From Hygrocybe punicea (Eukaryota; Basidiomycota; Agaricomycetes; Agaricales; Hygrophoraceae): a stretch of DNA of 64,000 nucleotides. Within the stretch, counting starts at the first letter, position 1, and each line of letters opens with the position of its first letter. The notes below the pieces were generated by a model. It did not search any database, was not told where the DNA came from, and saw nothing but the letters and a program-made list of their open reading frames with translations. The stretch is taken from positions 2,418,001 to 2,482,000 of the forward strand of contig OY744464.1 of the NCBI GenBank assembly GCA_963556145.1, in the 5' to 3' direction. Shown here piece by piece: positions 49,589-63,600 of this stretch. Both the position numbers and the translations under genes were made by a program.

Positions 49589-52500
49589 TCACATCTGCAA
49601 TATTGGCAGACATTGCCACTGGCATCGACTGAGTAGGATTGGGTTGACATTGGTGTCCAATGTGAAATATTGGCAGACATTGGCATTGGCATCGCCTGGG
49701 TAGCATTGGCGTGACATTGGCATCACATCTGCAATATTGGCAGACATTGGCATTGGCATCGACTGAGTAGGATTGGCTTGACATTGGTGTCCAATGAAAT
49801 ATTGGCAGACATTGGCATTGCCATCGCCTGGGTAGGATTGGCGTGACATTGGCATCACATCTGCAATATTGGCAGACATTGGCATTGGCATCGACTGAGT
49901 AGGATTGGCTTGACATTGGTGTCCAATGTGAAATATTGGCAGACATTGGCATTGGCATCGCCTGGGTAGGATTGGCGTGACATTGGCATCACCTCTGCAA
50001 TATTGGCAAACATTGGCATTGGCATCGCCCGGGTAGCATTGGCGTGACATTGGCATCACATCTGCAATATTGGCAGACATTGGCATTGGCATCGACTGAG
50101 TAGGATTGGCTTGACATTGGTGTCCAATGTGAAATATTGGCAGACATTGGCATTGGCATCGCCTGGGTAGCATTGGCGTGACATTGGCATCACATCTGCA
50201 ATATTGGCAGACATTGGCATTGGCTTCGACTGAGTAGGATTGGCTTGACATTGGTGTCCAATGAAATATTGGCAGACATTGGCATTGGCATCGCCTGGGT
50301 AGGATTGGCGTGACATTGGCATCACATCTGCAATATTGGCAGACATTGCCACTGGCATCGACTGAGTAGGATTGGCTTGACATTGGTGTCCAATGTGAAA
50401 TATTGGCAGACATTGGCATTGGCATCGCCTGGGTAGGATTGGCGTGACATTGGCATCACATCTGCAATATTGGCAGACATTGCCACTGGCATCGACTGAG
50501 TAGGATTGGTTTGACATTGGTGTCCAATGTGAAATATTGGCAGACATTGGCATTGGCATCGCCTGGGTAGGATTGGCGTGACATTGGCATCACATCTGCA
50601 ATATTGGCAGACATTGGCATTGGCATCGCCTGGGTAGGATTGGCGTGACATTGGCATCACATCTGCAATATTGGCAGACATTGGCATTGGCATCGACTGA
50701 GTAGGATTGGCTTGACATTGGTGTCCAATGAAATATTGGCAGACATTGGCATTGGCATCGCCTGGGTAGGATTGGCGTGACATTGGCATCACATCTGCAA
50801 TATTGGCAGACATTGCCACTGGCATCGACTGAGTAGGATTGGCTTGACATTGGTGTCCAATGTGAAATATTGGCAGACATTGGCATTGGCATCGCCTGGG
50901 TAGGATTGGCGTGACATTGGCATCACATCTGCAATATTGGCAGACATTGGCATTGGCATCGCCCGGGTAGCATTGGCGTGACATTGGCATCACATCTGCA
51001 ATATTGGCAGACATTGGCATTGGCATCGCCTGGGTAGCATTGGCGTGACATTGGCATCACATCTGCAATATTGGCAGACATTGGCATTGGCATCGCCTGG
51101 GTAGGATTGGCGTGACATTGGCATCACATCTGCAATATTGGCAGACATTGGCATTGGCATCGACTGAGTAGGATTGGCTTGACATTGGTGTCCAATGAAA
51201 TATTGGCAGACATTGGCATTGGCATCGCCTGGGTAGGATTGGCGTGACATTGGCATCACATCTGCAATATTGGCAGACATTGGCATTGGCATCGACTGAG
51301 TAGGATTGGCTTGACATTGGTGTCCAATGAAATATTGGCAGACATTGGCATTGGCATCGCCTGGGTAGGATTGGCGTGACATTGGCATCACATCTGCAAT
51401 ATTGGCAGACATTGGCATTGGCTTCAACTGAGTAGGATTGGCTTGACATTGGTGTCCAATGAAATATTGGCAGACATTGGCATTGGCATCGCCTGGGTAG
51501 GATTGGCGTGACATTGGCATCACATCTGCAATATTGGCAGACATTGCCACTGGCATCGACTGAGTAGGATTGGGTTGACATTGGTGTCCAATGTGAAATA
51601 TTGGCAGACATTGGCATTGGCATCGCCTGGGTAGCATTGGCGTGACATTGGCATCACATCTGCAATATTGGCAGACATTGGCATTGGCATCGACTGAGTA
51701 GGATTGGCTTGACATTGGTGTCCAATGAAATATTGGCAGACATTGGCATTGCCATCGCCTGGGTAGGATTGGCGTGACATTGGCATCACATCTGCAATAT
51801 TGGCAGACATTGGCATTGGCATCGACTGAGTAGGATTGGCTTGACATTGGTGTCCAATGTGAAATATTGGCAGACATTGGCATTGGCATCGCCTGGGTAG
51901 GATTGGCGTGACATTGGCATCACCTCTGCAATATTGGCAAACATTGGCATTGGCATCGCCCGGGTAGCATTGGCGTGACATTGGCATCACATCTGCAATA
52001 TTGGCAGACATTGGCATTGGCATCGACTGAGTAGGATTGGCTTGACATTGGTGTCCAATGTGAAATATTGGCAGACATTGGCATTGGCATCGCCTGGGTA
52101 GCATTGGCGTGACATTGGCATCACATCTGCAATATTGGCAGACATTGGCATTGGCTTCGACTGAGTAGGATTGGCTTGACATTGGTGTCCAATGAAATAT
52201 TGGCAGACATTGGCATTGGCATCGCCTGGGTAGGATTGGCGTGACATTGGCATCACATCTGCAATATTGGCAGACATTGCCACTGGCATCGACTGAGTAG
52301 GATTGGCTTGACATTGGTGTCCAATGTGAAATATTGGCAGACATTGGCATTGGCATCGCCTGGGTAGGATTGGCGTGACATTGGCATCACATCTGCAATA
52401 TTGGCAGACATTGCCACTGGCATCGACTGAGTAGGATTGGTTTGACATTGGTGTCCAATGTGAAATATTGGCAGACATTGGCATTGGCATCGCCTGGGTA

Positions 52501-53861
52501 GGATTGGCGTGACATTGGCATCACATCTGCAATATTGGCAGACATTGGCATTGGCATCGCCTGGGTAGGATTGGCGTGACATTGGCATCACATCTGCAAT
52601 ATTGGCAGACATTGGCATTGGCATCGACTGAGTAGGATTGGCTTGACATTGGTGTCCAATGAAATATTGGCAGACATTGGCATTGGCATCGCCTGGGTAG
52701 GATTGGCGTGACATTGGCATCACATCTGCAATATTGGCAGACATTGCCACTGGCATCGACTGAGTAGGATTGGCTTGACATTGGTGTCCAATGTGAAATA
52801 TTGGCAGACATTGGCATTGGCATCGCCTGGGTAGCATTGGCGTGACATTGGCATCACATCTGCAATATTGGCAGACATTGGCATTGGCATCGCCTGGGTA
52901 GGATTGGCGTGACATTGGCATCACATCTGCAATATTGGCAGACATTGGCATTGGCATCGACTGAGTAGGATTGGCTTGACATTGGTGTCCAATGAAATAT
53001 TGGCAGACATTGGCATTGGCATCGCCTGGGTAGGATTGGCGTGACATTGGCATCACATCTGCAATATTGGCAGACATTGGCATTGGCATCGACTGAGTAG
53101 GATTGGCTTGACATTGGTGTCCAATGAAATATTGGCAGACATTGGCATTGGCATCGCCTGGGTAGGATTGGCGTGACATTGGCATCACATCTGCAATATT
53201 GGCAGACATTGGCATTGGCTTCAACTGAGTAGGATTGGCTTGACATTGGTGTCCAATGAAATATTGGCAGACATTGGCATTGGCATCGCCTGGGTAGGAT
53301 TGGCGTGACATTGGCATCACATCTGCAATATTGGCAGACATTGGCATTGGCATCGACTGAGTAGGATTGGCTTGACATTGGTGTCCAATGAAATATTGGC
53401 AGACATTGGCATTGGCATCGCCTGGGTAGGATTGGCGTGACATTGGCATCACATCTGCAATATTGGCAGACATTGGCATTGGCATCGACTGAGTAGGATT
53501 GGCTTGACATTGGTGTCCAATGTGAAATATTGGCAGACATTGGCATTGGCATCGCCTGGGTAGGATTGGCGTGACATTGGCATCACATCTGCAATATTGG
53601 CAGACATTGGCATTGGCATCGACTGAGTAGGATTGGCTTGACATTGGTGTCCAATGTGAAATATTGGCAGACATTGGCATTGGCATCGCCCGGGTAGCAT
53701 TGGCGTGACATTGGCATCACATCTGCAATATTGGCAGACATTGGCATTGGCATCGACTGAGTAGGATTGGCTTGACATTGGTGTCCAATGTGAAATATTG
53801 GCAGACATTGGCATTGGCATCGCCTGGGTAGGATTGGCGTGACATTGGCATCACCTCTGCA
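49589..53861 (-). repeat. Satellite higher-order repeat, 1931-bp period
   Basis: The segment 49589-50892 recurs at 51520-52823. The private marker CACCTCTGCAATATTGGCAA occurs at 49990, 51921 and 53852, both intervals being 1931 bp. That gives two copies and the start of a third. Confidence 0.82.
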
Positions 53862-56800
53862 ATATTGGCAAACATTGGCATTGGCATCGCCCGGGTAGCA
53901 TTGGCGTGACATTGGCATCACATCTGCAATATTGGCAGACATTGGCATTGGCATCGACTGAGTAGGATTGGCTTGACATTGGTGTCCAATGTGAAATATT
54001 GGCAGACATTGGCATTGGCATCGCCCGGGTAGCATTGGCGTGACATTGGCATCACATCTGCAATATTGGCAGACATTGGCATTGGCATCGACTGAGTAGG
54101 ATTGGCTTGACATTGGTGTCCAATGTGAAATATTGGCAGACATTGGCATTGGCATCGCCTGGGTAGGATTGGCGTGACATTGGCATCACCTCTGCAATAT
54201 TGGCAGACATTGGCATTGGCATCGACTGAGTAGGATTGGCTTGACAATGGTGTCCAATGTGAAATATTGGCAGACATTGGCATTGGCATCGCCCGGGTAG
54301 CATTGGCATGACATTGGCATCACATCTGCAATATTGGCAGACATTGGCATTGGCTTCGACTGAGTAGGATTGGCTTGACATTGGTGTCCAATGTGAAATA
54401 TTGGCAGACATTGGCATTGGCATCGCCCGGGTAGCATTGGCGTGACATTGGCATCACATTGGCAATATTGGCAGACATTGGCATTGGCATCGCCCGGGTA
54501 GCATTGGCGTGACATTGGCATCACATTGGCAATATTGGCAGACATTGGCATTGGCATCGCCTGGGTAGGATTGGCGTGACATTGGCATCACATCTGCAAT
54601 ATTGGCAGACATTGCCACTGGCATCGACTGAGTAGGATTGGCTTGACATTGGTGTTCAATGTGAAATATTGGCAGACATTGGCATTGGCATCGCCTGGGT
54701 AGGATTGGCGTGACATTGGCATCACATCTGCAATATTGGCAGACATTGCCACTGGCATCGACTGAGTAGGATTGGCTTGACATTGGTGTCCAATGTGAAA
54801 TATTGGCAGACATTGGCATTGGCATCGCCTGGGTAGCATTGGCGTGACATTGGCATCACATCTGCAATATTGGCAGACATTGGCATTGGCATCGACTGAG
54901 TAGGATTGGCTTGACATTGGTGTCCAATGAAATATTGGCAGACATTGGCATTGGCATCGCCTGGGTAGGATTGGCGTGACATTGGCATCACATCTGCAAT
55001 ATTGGCAGACATTGGCATTGGCATCGACTGAGTAGGATTGGCTTGACAATGGTGTCCAATGTGAAATATTGGCAGACATTGGCATTGGCATCGCCCGGGT
55101 AGCATTGGCGTGACATTGGCATCACATCTGCAATATTGGCAGACATTGGCATTGGCATCGCCCGGGTAGCATTGGCATGACATTGGCATCACATCTGCAA
55201 TATTGGCAGACATTGGCATTGGCTTCGACTGAGTAGGATTGGCTTGACATTGGTGTCCAATGTGAAATATTGGCAGACATTGGCATTGGCATCGCCCGGG
55301 TAGCATTGGCGTGACATTGGCATCACATTGGCAATATTGGCAGACATTGGCATTGGCATCGCCCGGGTAGCATTGGCGTGACATTGGCATCACATTGGCA
55401 ATATTGGCAGACATTGGCATTGGCATCGCCTGGGTAGCATTGGCGTGACATTGGCATCACATCTGCAATATTGGCAGACATTGCCACTGGCATCGACTGA
55501 GTAGGATTGGCTTGACATTGGTGTTCAATGTGAAATATTGGCAGACATTGGCATTGGCATCGCCTGGGTAGGATTGGCGTGACATTGGCATCACATCTGC
55601 AATATTGGCAGACATTGGCATTGGCATCGACTGAGTAGGATTGGCGTGACATTGGCATCACATCTGCAATATTGGCAGACATTGGCATTGGCATCGACTG
55701 AGTAGGATTGGCATGACATTGGCATCACATCTGCAATATTGGCAGACATTGGCATTGGCATCGACTGAGTAGGATTGGCATGACATTGGCATCACATCTG
55801 CAATATTGGCAGACATTGCCACTGGCATCGACTGAGTAGGATTGGCTTGACATTGGTGTCCAATGAAATATTGGCAGACATTGGCATTGGCATCGCCTGG
55901 GTAGGATTGGCGTGACATTGGCATCACATCTGCAATATTGGCAGACATTGGCATTGGCATCGACTGAGTAGGATTGGCTTGACAATGGTGTCCAATGTGA
56001 AATATTGGCAGACATTGGCATTGGCATCGCCCGGGTAGCATTGGCGTGACATTGGCATCACATCTGCAATATTGGCAGACATTGGCATTGGCATCGCCCG
56101 GGTAGCATTGGCATGACATTGGCATCACATCTGCAATATTGGCAGACATTGGCATTGGCTTCGACTGAGTAGGATTGGCTTGACATTGGTGTCCAATGTG
56201 AAATATTGGCAGACATTGGCATTGGCATCGCCCGGGTAGCATTGGCGTGACATTGGCATCACATTGGCAATATTGGCAGACATTGGCATTGGCATCGCCC
56301 GGGTAGCATTGGCGTGACATTGGCATCACATTGGCAATATTGGCAGACATTGGCATTGGCATCGCCTGGGTAGCATTGGCGTGACATTGGCATCACATCT
56401 GCAATATTGGCAGACATTGCCACTGGCATCGACTGAGTAGGATTGGCTTGACATTGGTGTTCAATGTGAAATATTGGCAGACATTGGCATTGGCATCGCC
56501 TGGGTAGGATTGGCGTGACATTGGCATCACATCTGCAATATTGGCAGACATTGGCATTGGCATCGACTGAGTAGGATTGGCGTGACATTGGCATCACATC
56601 TGCAATATTGGCAGACATTGCCACTGGCATCGACTGAGTAGGATTGGCTTGACATTGGTGTCCAATGTGAAATATTGGCAGACATTGGCATTGGCATCGA
56701 CTGAGTAGGATTGGCGTGACATTGGCATCACATCTGCAATATTGGCAGACATTGGCATTGGCATCGACTGAGTAGCATTGGCGTGACATTGGCATCACAT

Positions 56801-58400
56801 CTGCAATATTGGCAGACATTGGCATTGGCATCGCCTGGGTAGGATTGGCGTGACATTGGCATCACATCTGCAATATTGGCAGACATTGGCATTGGCATCG
56901 CCCGGGTAGCATTGGCGTGACATTGGCATCACATTGGCAATATTGGCAGACATTGGCATTGGCATCGCCCGGGTAGCATTGGCGTGACATTGGCATCACA
57001 TTGGCAATATTGGCAGACATTGGCATTGGCATCGCCTGGGTAGCATTGGCGTGACATTGGCATCACATCTGCAATATTGGCAGACATTGCCACTGGCATC
57101 GACTGAGTAGGATTGGCTTGACATTGGTGTTCAATGTGAAATATTGGCAGACATTGGCATTGGCATCGCCTGGGTAGGATTGGCGTGACATTGGCATCAC
57201 ATCTGCAATATTGGCAGACATTGCCACTGGCATCGACTGAGTAGGATTGGCTTGACATTGGTGTCCAATGAAATATTGGCAGACATTGGCATTGCCATCG
57301 CCTGGGTAGGATTGGCGTGACATTGGCATCACATCTGCAATATTGGCAGACATTGGCATTGGCATCGACTGAGTAGGATTGGCTTGACATTGGTGTCCAA
57401 TGTGAAATATTGGCAGACATTGGCATTGGCATCGCCCGGGTAGCATTGGCGTGACATTGGCATCACATCTGCAATATTGGCAGACATTGGCATTGGCATC
57501 GACTGAGTAGGATTGGCTTGACATTGGTGTCCAATGTGAAATATTGGCAGACATTGGCATTGGCATCGCCTGGGTAGGATTGGCGTGACATTGGCATCAC
57601 CTCTGCAATATTGGCAGACATTGGCATTGGCATCGACTGAGTAGGATTGGCTTGACAATGGTGTCCAATGTGAAATATTGGCAGACATTGGCATTGGCAT
57701 CGCCCGGGTAGCATTGGCATGACATTGGCATCACATTGGCAATATTGGCAGACATTGGCATTGGCATCGCCCGGGTAGCATTGGCGTGACATTGGCATCA
57801 CATTGGCAATATTGGCAGACATTGGCATTGGCATCGCCTGGGTAGCATTGGCGTGACATTGGCATCACATCTGCAATATTGGCAGACATTGCCACTGGCA
57901 TCGACTGAGTAGGATTGGCTTGACATTGGTGTTCAATGTGAAATATTGGCAGACATTGGCATTGGCATCGCCTGGGTAGGATTGGCGTGACATTGGCATC
58001 ACATCTGCAATATTGGCAGACATTGCCACTGGCATCGACTGAGTAGGATTGGCTTGACATTGGTGTCCAATGTGAAATATTGGCAGACATTGGCATTGGC
58101 ATCGACTGAGTAGGATTGGCGTGACATTGGCATCACATCTGCAATATTGGCAGACATTGGCATTGGCATCGACTGAGTAGGATTGGCTTGACAATGGTGT
58201 CCAATGTGAAATATTGGCAGACATTGGCATTGGCATCGACTGAGTAGGATTGGCGTGACATTGGCATCACATCTGCAATATTGGCAGACATTGGCATTGG
58301 CATCGACTGAGTAGGATTGGCGTGACATTGGCATCACATCTGCAATATTGGCAGACATTGGCATTGGCATCGACTGAGTAGGATTGGCATGACATTGGCA

Positions 58401-60647
58401 TCACATCTGCAATATTGGCAGACATTGCCACTGGCATCGACTGAGTAGGATTGGCTTGACATTGGTGTTCAATGTGAAATATTGGCAGACATTGGCATTG
58501 GCATCGCCTGGGTAGGATTGGCGTGACATTGGCATCACATCTGCAATATTGGCAGACATTGCCACTGGCATCGACTGAGTAGGATTGGCTTGACATTGGT
58601 GTCCAATGTGAAATATTGGCAGACATTGGCATTGGCATCGACTGAGTAGGATTGGCGTGACATTGGCATCACATCTGCAATATTGGCAGACATTGGCATT
58701 GGCATCGACTGAGTAGGATTGGCATGACATTGGCATCACATCTGCAATATTGGCAGACATTGCCACTGGCATCGACTGAGTAGGATTGGCTTGACATTGG
58801 TGTCCAATGTGAAATATTGGCAGACATTGGCATTGGCATCGACTGAGTAGGATTGGTGTGACATTGGCATCACATCTGCAATATTGGCAGACATTGGCAT
58901 TGGCTTCGACTGAGTAGGATTGGCTTGACATTGGTGTCCAATGAAATATTGGCAGACATTGGCATTGCCATCGCCTGGGTAGGATTGGCGTGACATTGGC
59001 ATCACATCTGCAATATTGGCAGACATTGCCACTGGCATCGACTGAGTAGGATTGGCTTGACATTGGTGTCCAATGTGAAATATTGGCAGACATTGGCATT
59101 GGCATCACCTGGGTAGCATTGGCGTGACATTGGCATCACATCTGCAATATTGGCAGACATTGGCATTGGCATCGACTGAGTAGGATTGGCTTGACAATGG
59201 TGTCCAATGTGAAATATTGGCAGACATTGGCATTGGCATCGACTGAGTAGGATTGGCGTGACATTGGCATCACATCTGCAATATTGGCAGACATTGGCAT
59301 TGGCATCGACTGAGTAGGATTGGCGTGACATTGGCATCACATCTGCAATATTGGCAGACATTGGCATTGGCATCGACTGAGTAGGATTGGCATGACATTG
59401 GCATCACATCTGCAATATTGGCAGACATTGCCACTGGCATCGACTGAGTAGGATTGGCTTGACATTGGTGTTCAATGTGAAATATTGGCAGACATTGGCA
59501 TTGGCATCGCCCGGGTAGCATTGGCGTGACATTGGCATCACATTGGCAATATTGGCAGACATTGGCATTGGCATCGCCTGGGTAGCATTGGCGTGACATT
59601 GGCATCACATCTGCAATATTGGCAGACATTGCCACTGGCATCGACTGAGTAGGATTGGCTTGACATTGGTGTTCAATGTGAAATATTGGCAGACATTGGC
59701 ATTGGCATCGCCTGGGTAGGATTGGCGTGACATTGGCATCACATCTGCAATATTGGCAGACATTGCCACTGGCATCGACTGAGTAGGATTGGCTTGACAT
59801 TGGTGTCCAATGTGAAATATTGGCAGACATTGGCATTGGCATCGCCTGGGTAGCATTGGCGTGACATTGGCATCACATCTGCAATATTGGCAGACATTGG
59901 CATTGGCATCGCCTGGGTAGCATTGGCGTGACATTGGCATCACATCTGCAATATTGGCAGACATTGCCACTGGCATCGACTGAGTAGGATTGGCTTGACA
60001 TTGGTGTTCAATGTGAAATATTGGCAGACATTGGCATTGGCATCGCCTGGGTAGGATTGGCGTGACATTGGCATCACATCTGCAATATTGGCAGACATTG
60101 CCACTGGCATCGACTGAGTAGGATTGGCTTGACATTGGTGTCCAATGTGAAATATTGGCAGACATTGGCATTGGCATCGACTGAGTAGGATTGGCGTGAC
60201 ATTGGCATCACATCTGCAATATTGGCAGACATTGGCATTGGCATCGACTGAGTAGGATTGGCATGACATTGGCATCACATCTGCAATATTGGCAGACATT
60301 GCCACTGGCATCGACTGAGTAGGATTGGCTTGACATTGGTGTCCAATGTGAAATATTGGCAGACATTGGCATTGGCATCGACTGAGTAGGATTGGTGTGA
60401 CATTGGCATCACATCTGCAATATTGGCAGACATTGGCATTGGCTTCGACTGAGTAGGATTGGCTTGACATTGGTGTCCAATGAAATATTGGCAGACATTG
60501 GCATTGCCATCGCCTGGGTAGGATTGGCGTGACATTGGCATCACATCTGCAATATTGGCAGACATTGCCACTGGCATCGACTGAGTAGGATTGGCTTGAC
60601 ATTGGTGTCCAATGTGAAATATTGGCAGACATTGGCATTGGCATCAC
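58401..60647 (-). repeat. Satellite block duplication, 1539-bp offset
   Basis: 58401-59108 recurs at 59940-60647 with the private GATTGGTGTGACATT variant at 58851 and 60390. 1539 equals 23 monomers minus 2 bp. Confidence 0.85.
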
Positions 60648-63600
60648 CTGGGTAGCATTGGCGTGACATTGGCATCACATCTGCAATATTGGCAGACATT
60701 GGCATTGGCATCGACTGAGTAGGATTGGCTTGACATTGGTGTCCAATGAAATATTGGCAGACATTGGCATTGCCATCGCCTGGGTAGGATTGGCGTGACA
60801 TTGGCATCACATCTGCAATATTGGCAGACATTGGCATTGGCATCGACTGAGTAGGATTGGCTTGACATTGGTGTCCAATGAAATATTGGCAGACATTGGC
60901 ATTGGCATCGCCTGGGTAGGATTGGCGTGACATTGGCATCACATCTGCAATATTGGCAGACATTGGCATTGGCATCGCCTGGGTAGGATTGGCGTGACAT
61001 TGGCATCACATCTGCAATATTGGCAGACATTGGCATTGGCATCGACTGAGTAGGATTGGCTTGACATTGGTGTCCAATGAAATATTGGCAGACATTGGCA
61101 TTGGCATCGCCTGGGTAGGATTGGCGTGACATTGGCATCACATCTGCAATATTGGCAGACATTGGCATTGGCATCGCCTGGGTAGGATTGGCGTGACATT
61201 GGCATCACATCTGCAATATTGGCAGACATTGGCATTGGCATCGACTGAGTAGGATTGGCTTGACATTGGTGTCCAATGAAATATTGGCAGACATTGGCAT
61301 TGGCATCGCCTGGGTAGGATTGGCGTGACATTGGCATCACATCTGCAATATTGGCAGACATTGGCATTGGCATCGACTGAGTAGGATTGGCTTGACATTG
61401 GTGTCCAATGAAATATTGGCAGACATTGGCATTGCCATCGCCTGGGTAGGATTGGCGTGACATTGGCATCACATCTGCAATATTGGCAGACATTGGCATT
61501 GGCATCGCCTGGGTAGGATTGGCGTGACATTGGCATCACATCTGCAATATTGGCAGACATTGCCACTGGCATCGACTGAGTAGGATTGGCTTGACATTGG
61601 TGTTCAATGTGAAATATTGGCAGACATTGGCATTGGCATCGCCTGGGTAGGATTGGCGTGACATTGGCATCACATCTGCAATATTGGCAGACATTGCCAC
61701 TGGCATCGACTGAGTAGGATTGGCTTGACATTGGTGTCCAATGTGAAATATTGGCAGACATTGGCATTGGCATCGACTGAGTAGGATTGGCGTGACATTG
61801 GCATCACATCTGCAATATTGGCAGACATTGGCATTGGCATCGACTGAGTAGGATTGGCGTGACATTGGCATCACATCTGCAATATTGGCAGACATTGGCA
61901 TTGGCATCGCCTGGGTAGGATTGGCGTGACATTGGCATCACATCTGCAATATTGGCAGACATTGCCACTGGCATCGACTGAGTAGGATTGGCTTGACATT
62001 GGTGTCCAATGTGAAATATTGGCAGACATTGGCATTGGCATCGCCTGGGTAGGATTGGCGTGACATTGGCATCACATCTGCAATATTGGCAGACATTGCC
62101 ACTGGCATCGACTGAGTAGGATTGGCTTGACATTGGTGTCCAATGTGAAATATTGGCAGACATTGGCATTGGCATCGCCCGGGTAGCATTGGCATGACAT
62201 TGGCATCACATCTGCAATATTGGCAGACATTGGCATTGGCTTCGACTGAGTAGGATTGGCTTGACATTGGTGTCCAATGTGAAATATTGGCAGACATTGG
62301 CATTGGCATCGCCCGGGTAGCATTGGCGTGACATTGGCATCACATTGGCAATATTGGCAGACATTGGCATTGGCATCGCCTGGGTAGGATTGGCGTGACA
62401 TTGGCATCACATCTGCAATATTGGCAGACATTGCCACTGGCATCGACTGAGTAGGATTGGCTTGACATTGGTGTTCAATGTGAAATATTGGCAGACATTG
62501 GCATTGGCATCGCCTGGGTAGGATTGGCGTGACATTGGCATCACATCTGCAATATTGGCAGACATTGCCACTGGCATCGACTGAGTAGGATTGGCTTGAC
62601 ATTGGTGTCCAATGTGAAATATTGGCAGACATTGGCATTGGCATCGCCTGGGTAGCATTGGCGTGACATTGGCATCACATCTGCAATATTGGCAGACATT
62701 GGCATTGGCATCGACTGAGTAGGATTGGCTTGACATTGGTGTCCAATGAAATATTGGCAGACATTGACATTGCCATCGCCTGGGTAGGATTGGCGTGACA
62801 TTGGCATCACATCTGCAATATTGGCAGACATTGGCATTGGCATCGACTGAGTAGGATTGGCTTGACATTGGTGTCCAATGTGAAATATTGGCAGACATTG
62901 GCATTGGCATCGCCTGGGTAGGATTGGCGTGACATTGGCATCACCTCTGCAATATTGGCAAACATTGGCATTGGCATCGCCCGGATAGCATTGGCGTGAC
63001 ATTGGCATCACATCTGCAATATTGGCAGACATTGGCATTGGCATCGACTGAGTAGGATTGGCTTGACATTGGTGTCCAATGTGAAATATTGGCAGACATT
63101 GGCATTGGCATCGCCTGGGTAGCATTGGCGTGACATTGGCATCACATCTGCAATATTGGCAGACATTGGCATTGGCATCGACTGAGTAGGATTGGCTTGA
63201 CATTGGTGTCCAATGTGAAATATTGGCAGACATTGGCATTGGCATCGCCTGGGTAGCATTGGCGTGACATTGGCATCACATCTGCAATATTGGCAGACAT
63301 TGGCATTGGCATCGACTGAGTAGGATTGGCTTGACATTGGTGTCCAATGAAATATTGGCAGACATTGGCATTGCCATCGCCTGGGTAGGATTGGCGTGAC
63401 ATTGGCATCACCTCTGCAATATTGGCAGACATTGGCATTGGCATCGAGTGAGTAGGATTGGCTTGACATTGGTGTCCAATGTGAAATATTGGCAGACATT
63501 GGCATTGGCATCGCCTGGGTAGGATTGGCGTGACATTGGCATCACATCTGCAATATTGGCAGACATTGGCATTGGCATCGCCCGGGTAGCATTGGCGTGA

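Noticed and set aside
52253..53686. 477-codon minus-strand open frame (and over a hundred similar frames from 18 to 64 kb)
   Set aside because: Pure satellite. The same sequence is open in all three phases, starts and stops follow monomer variants, and there is no gene context.
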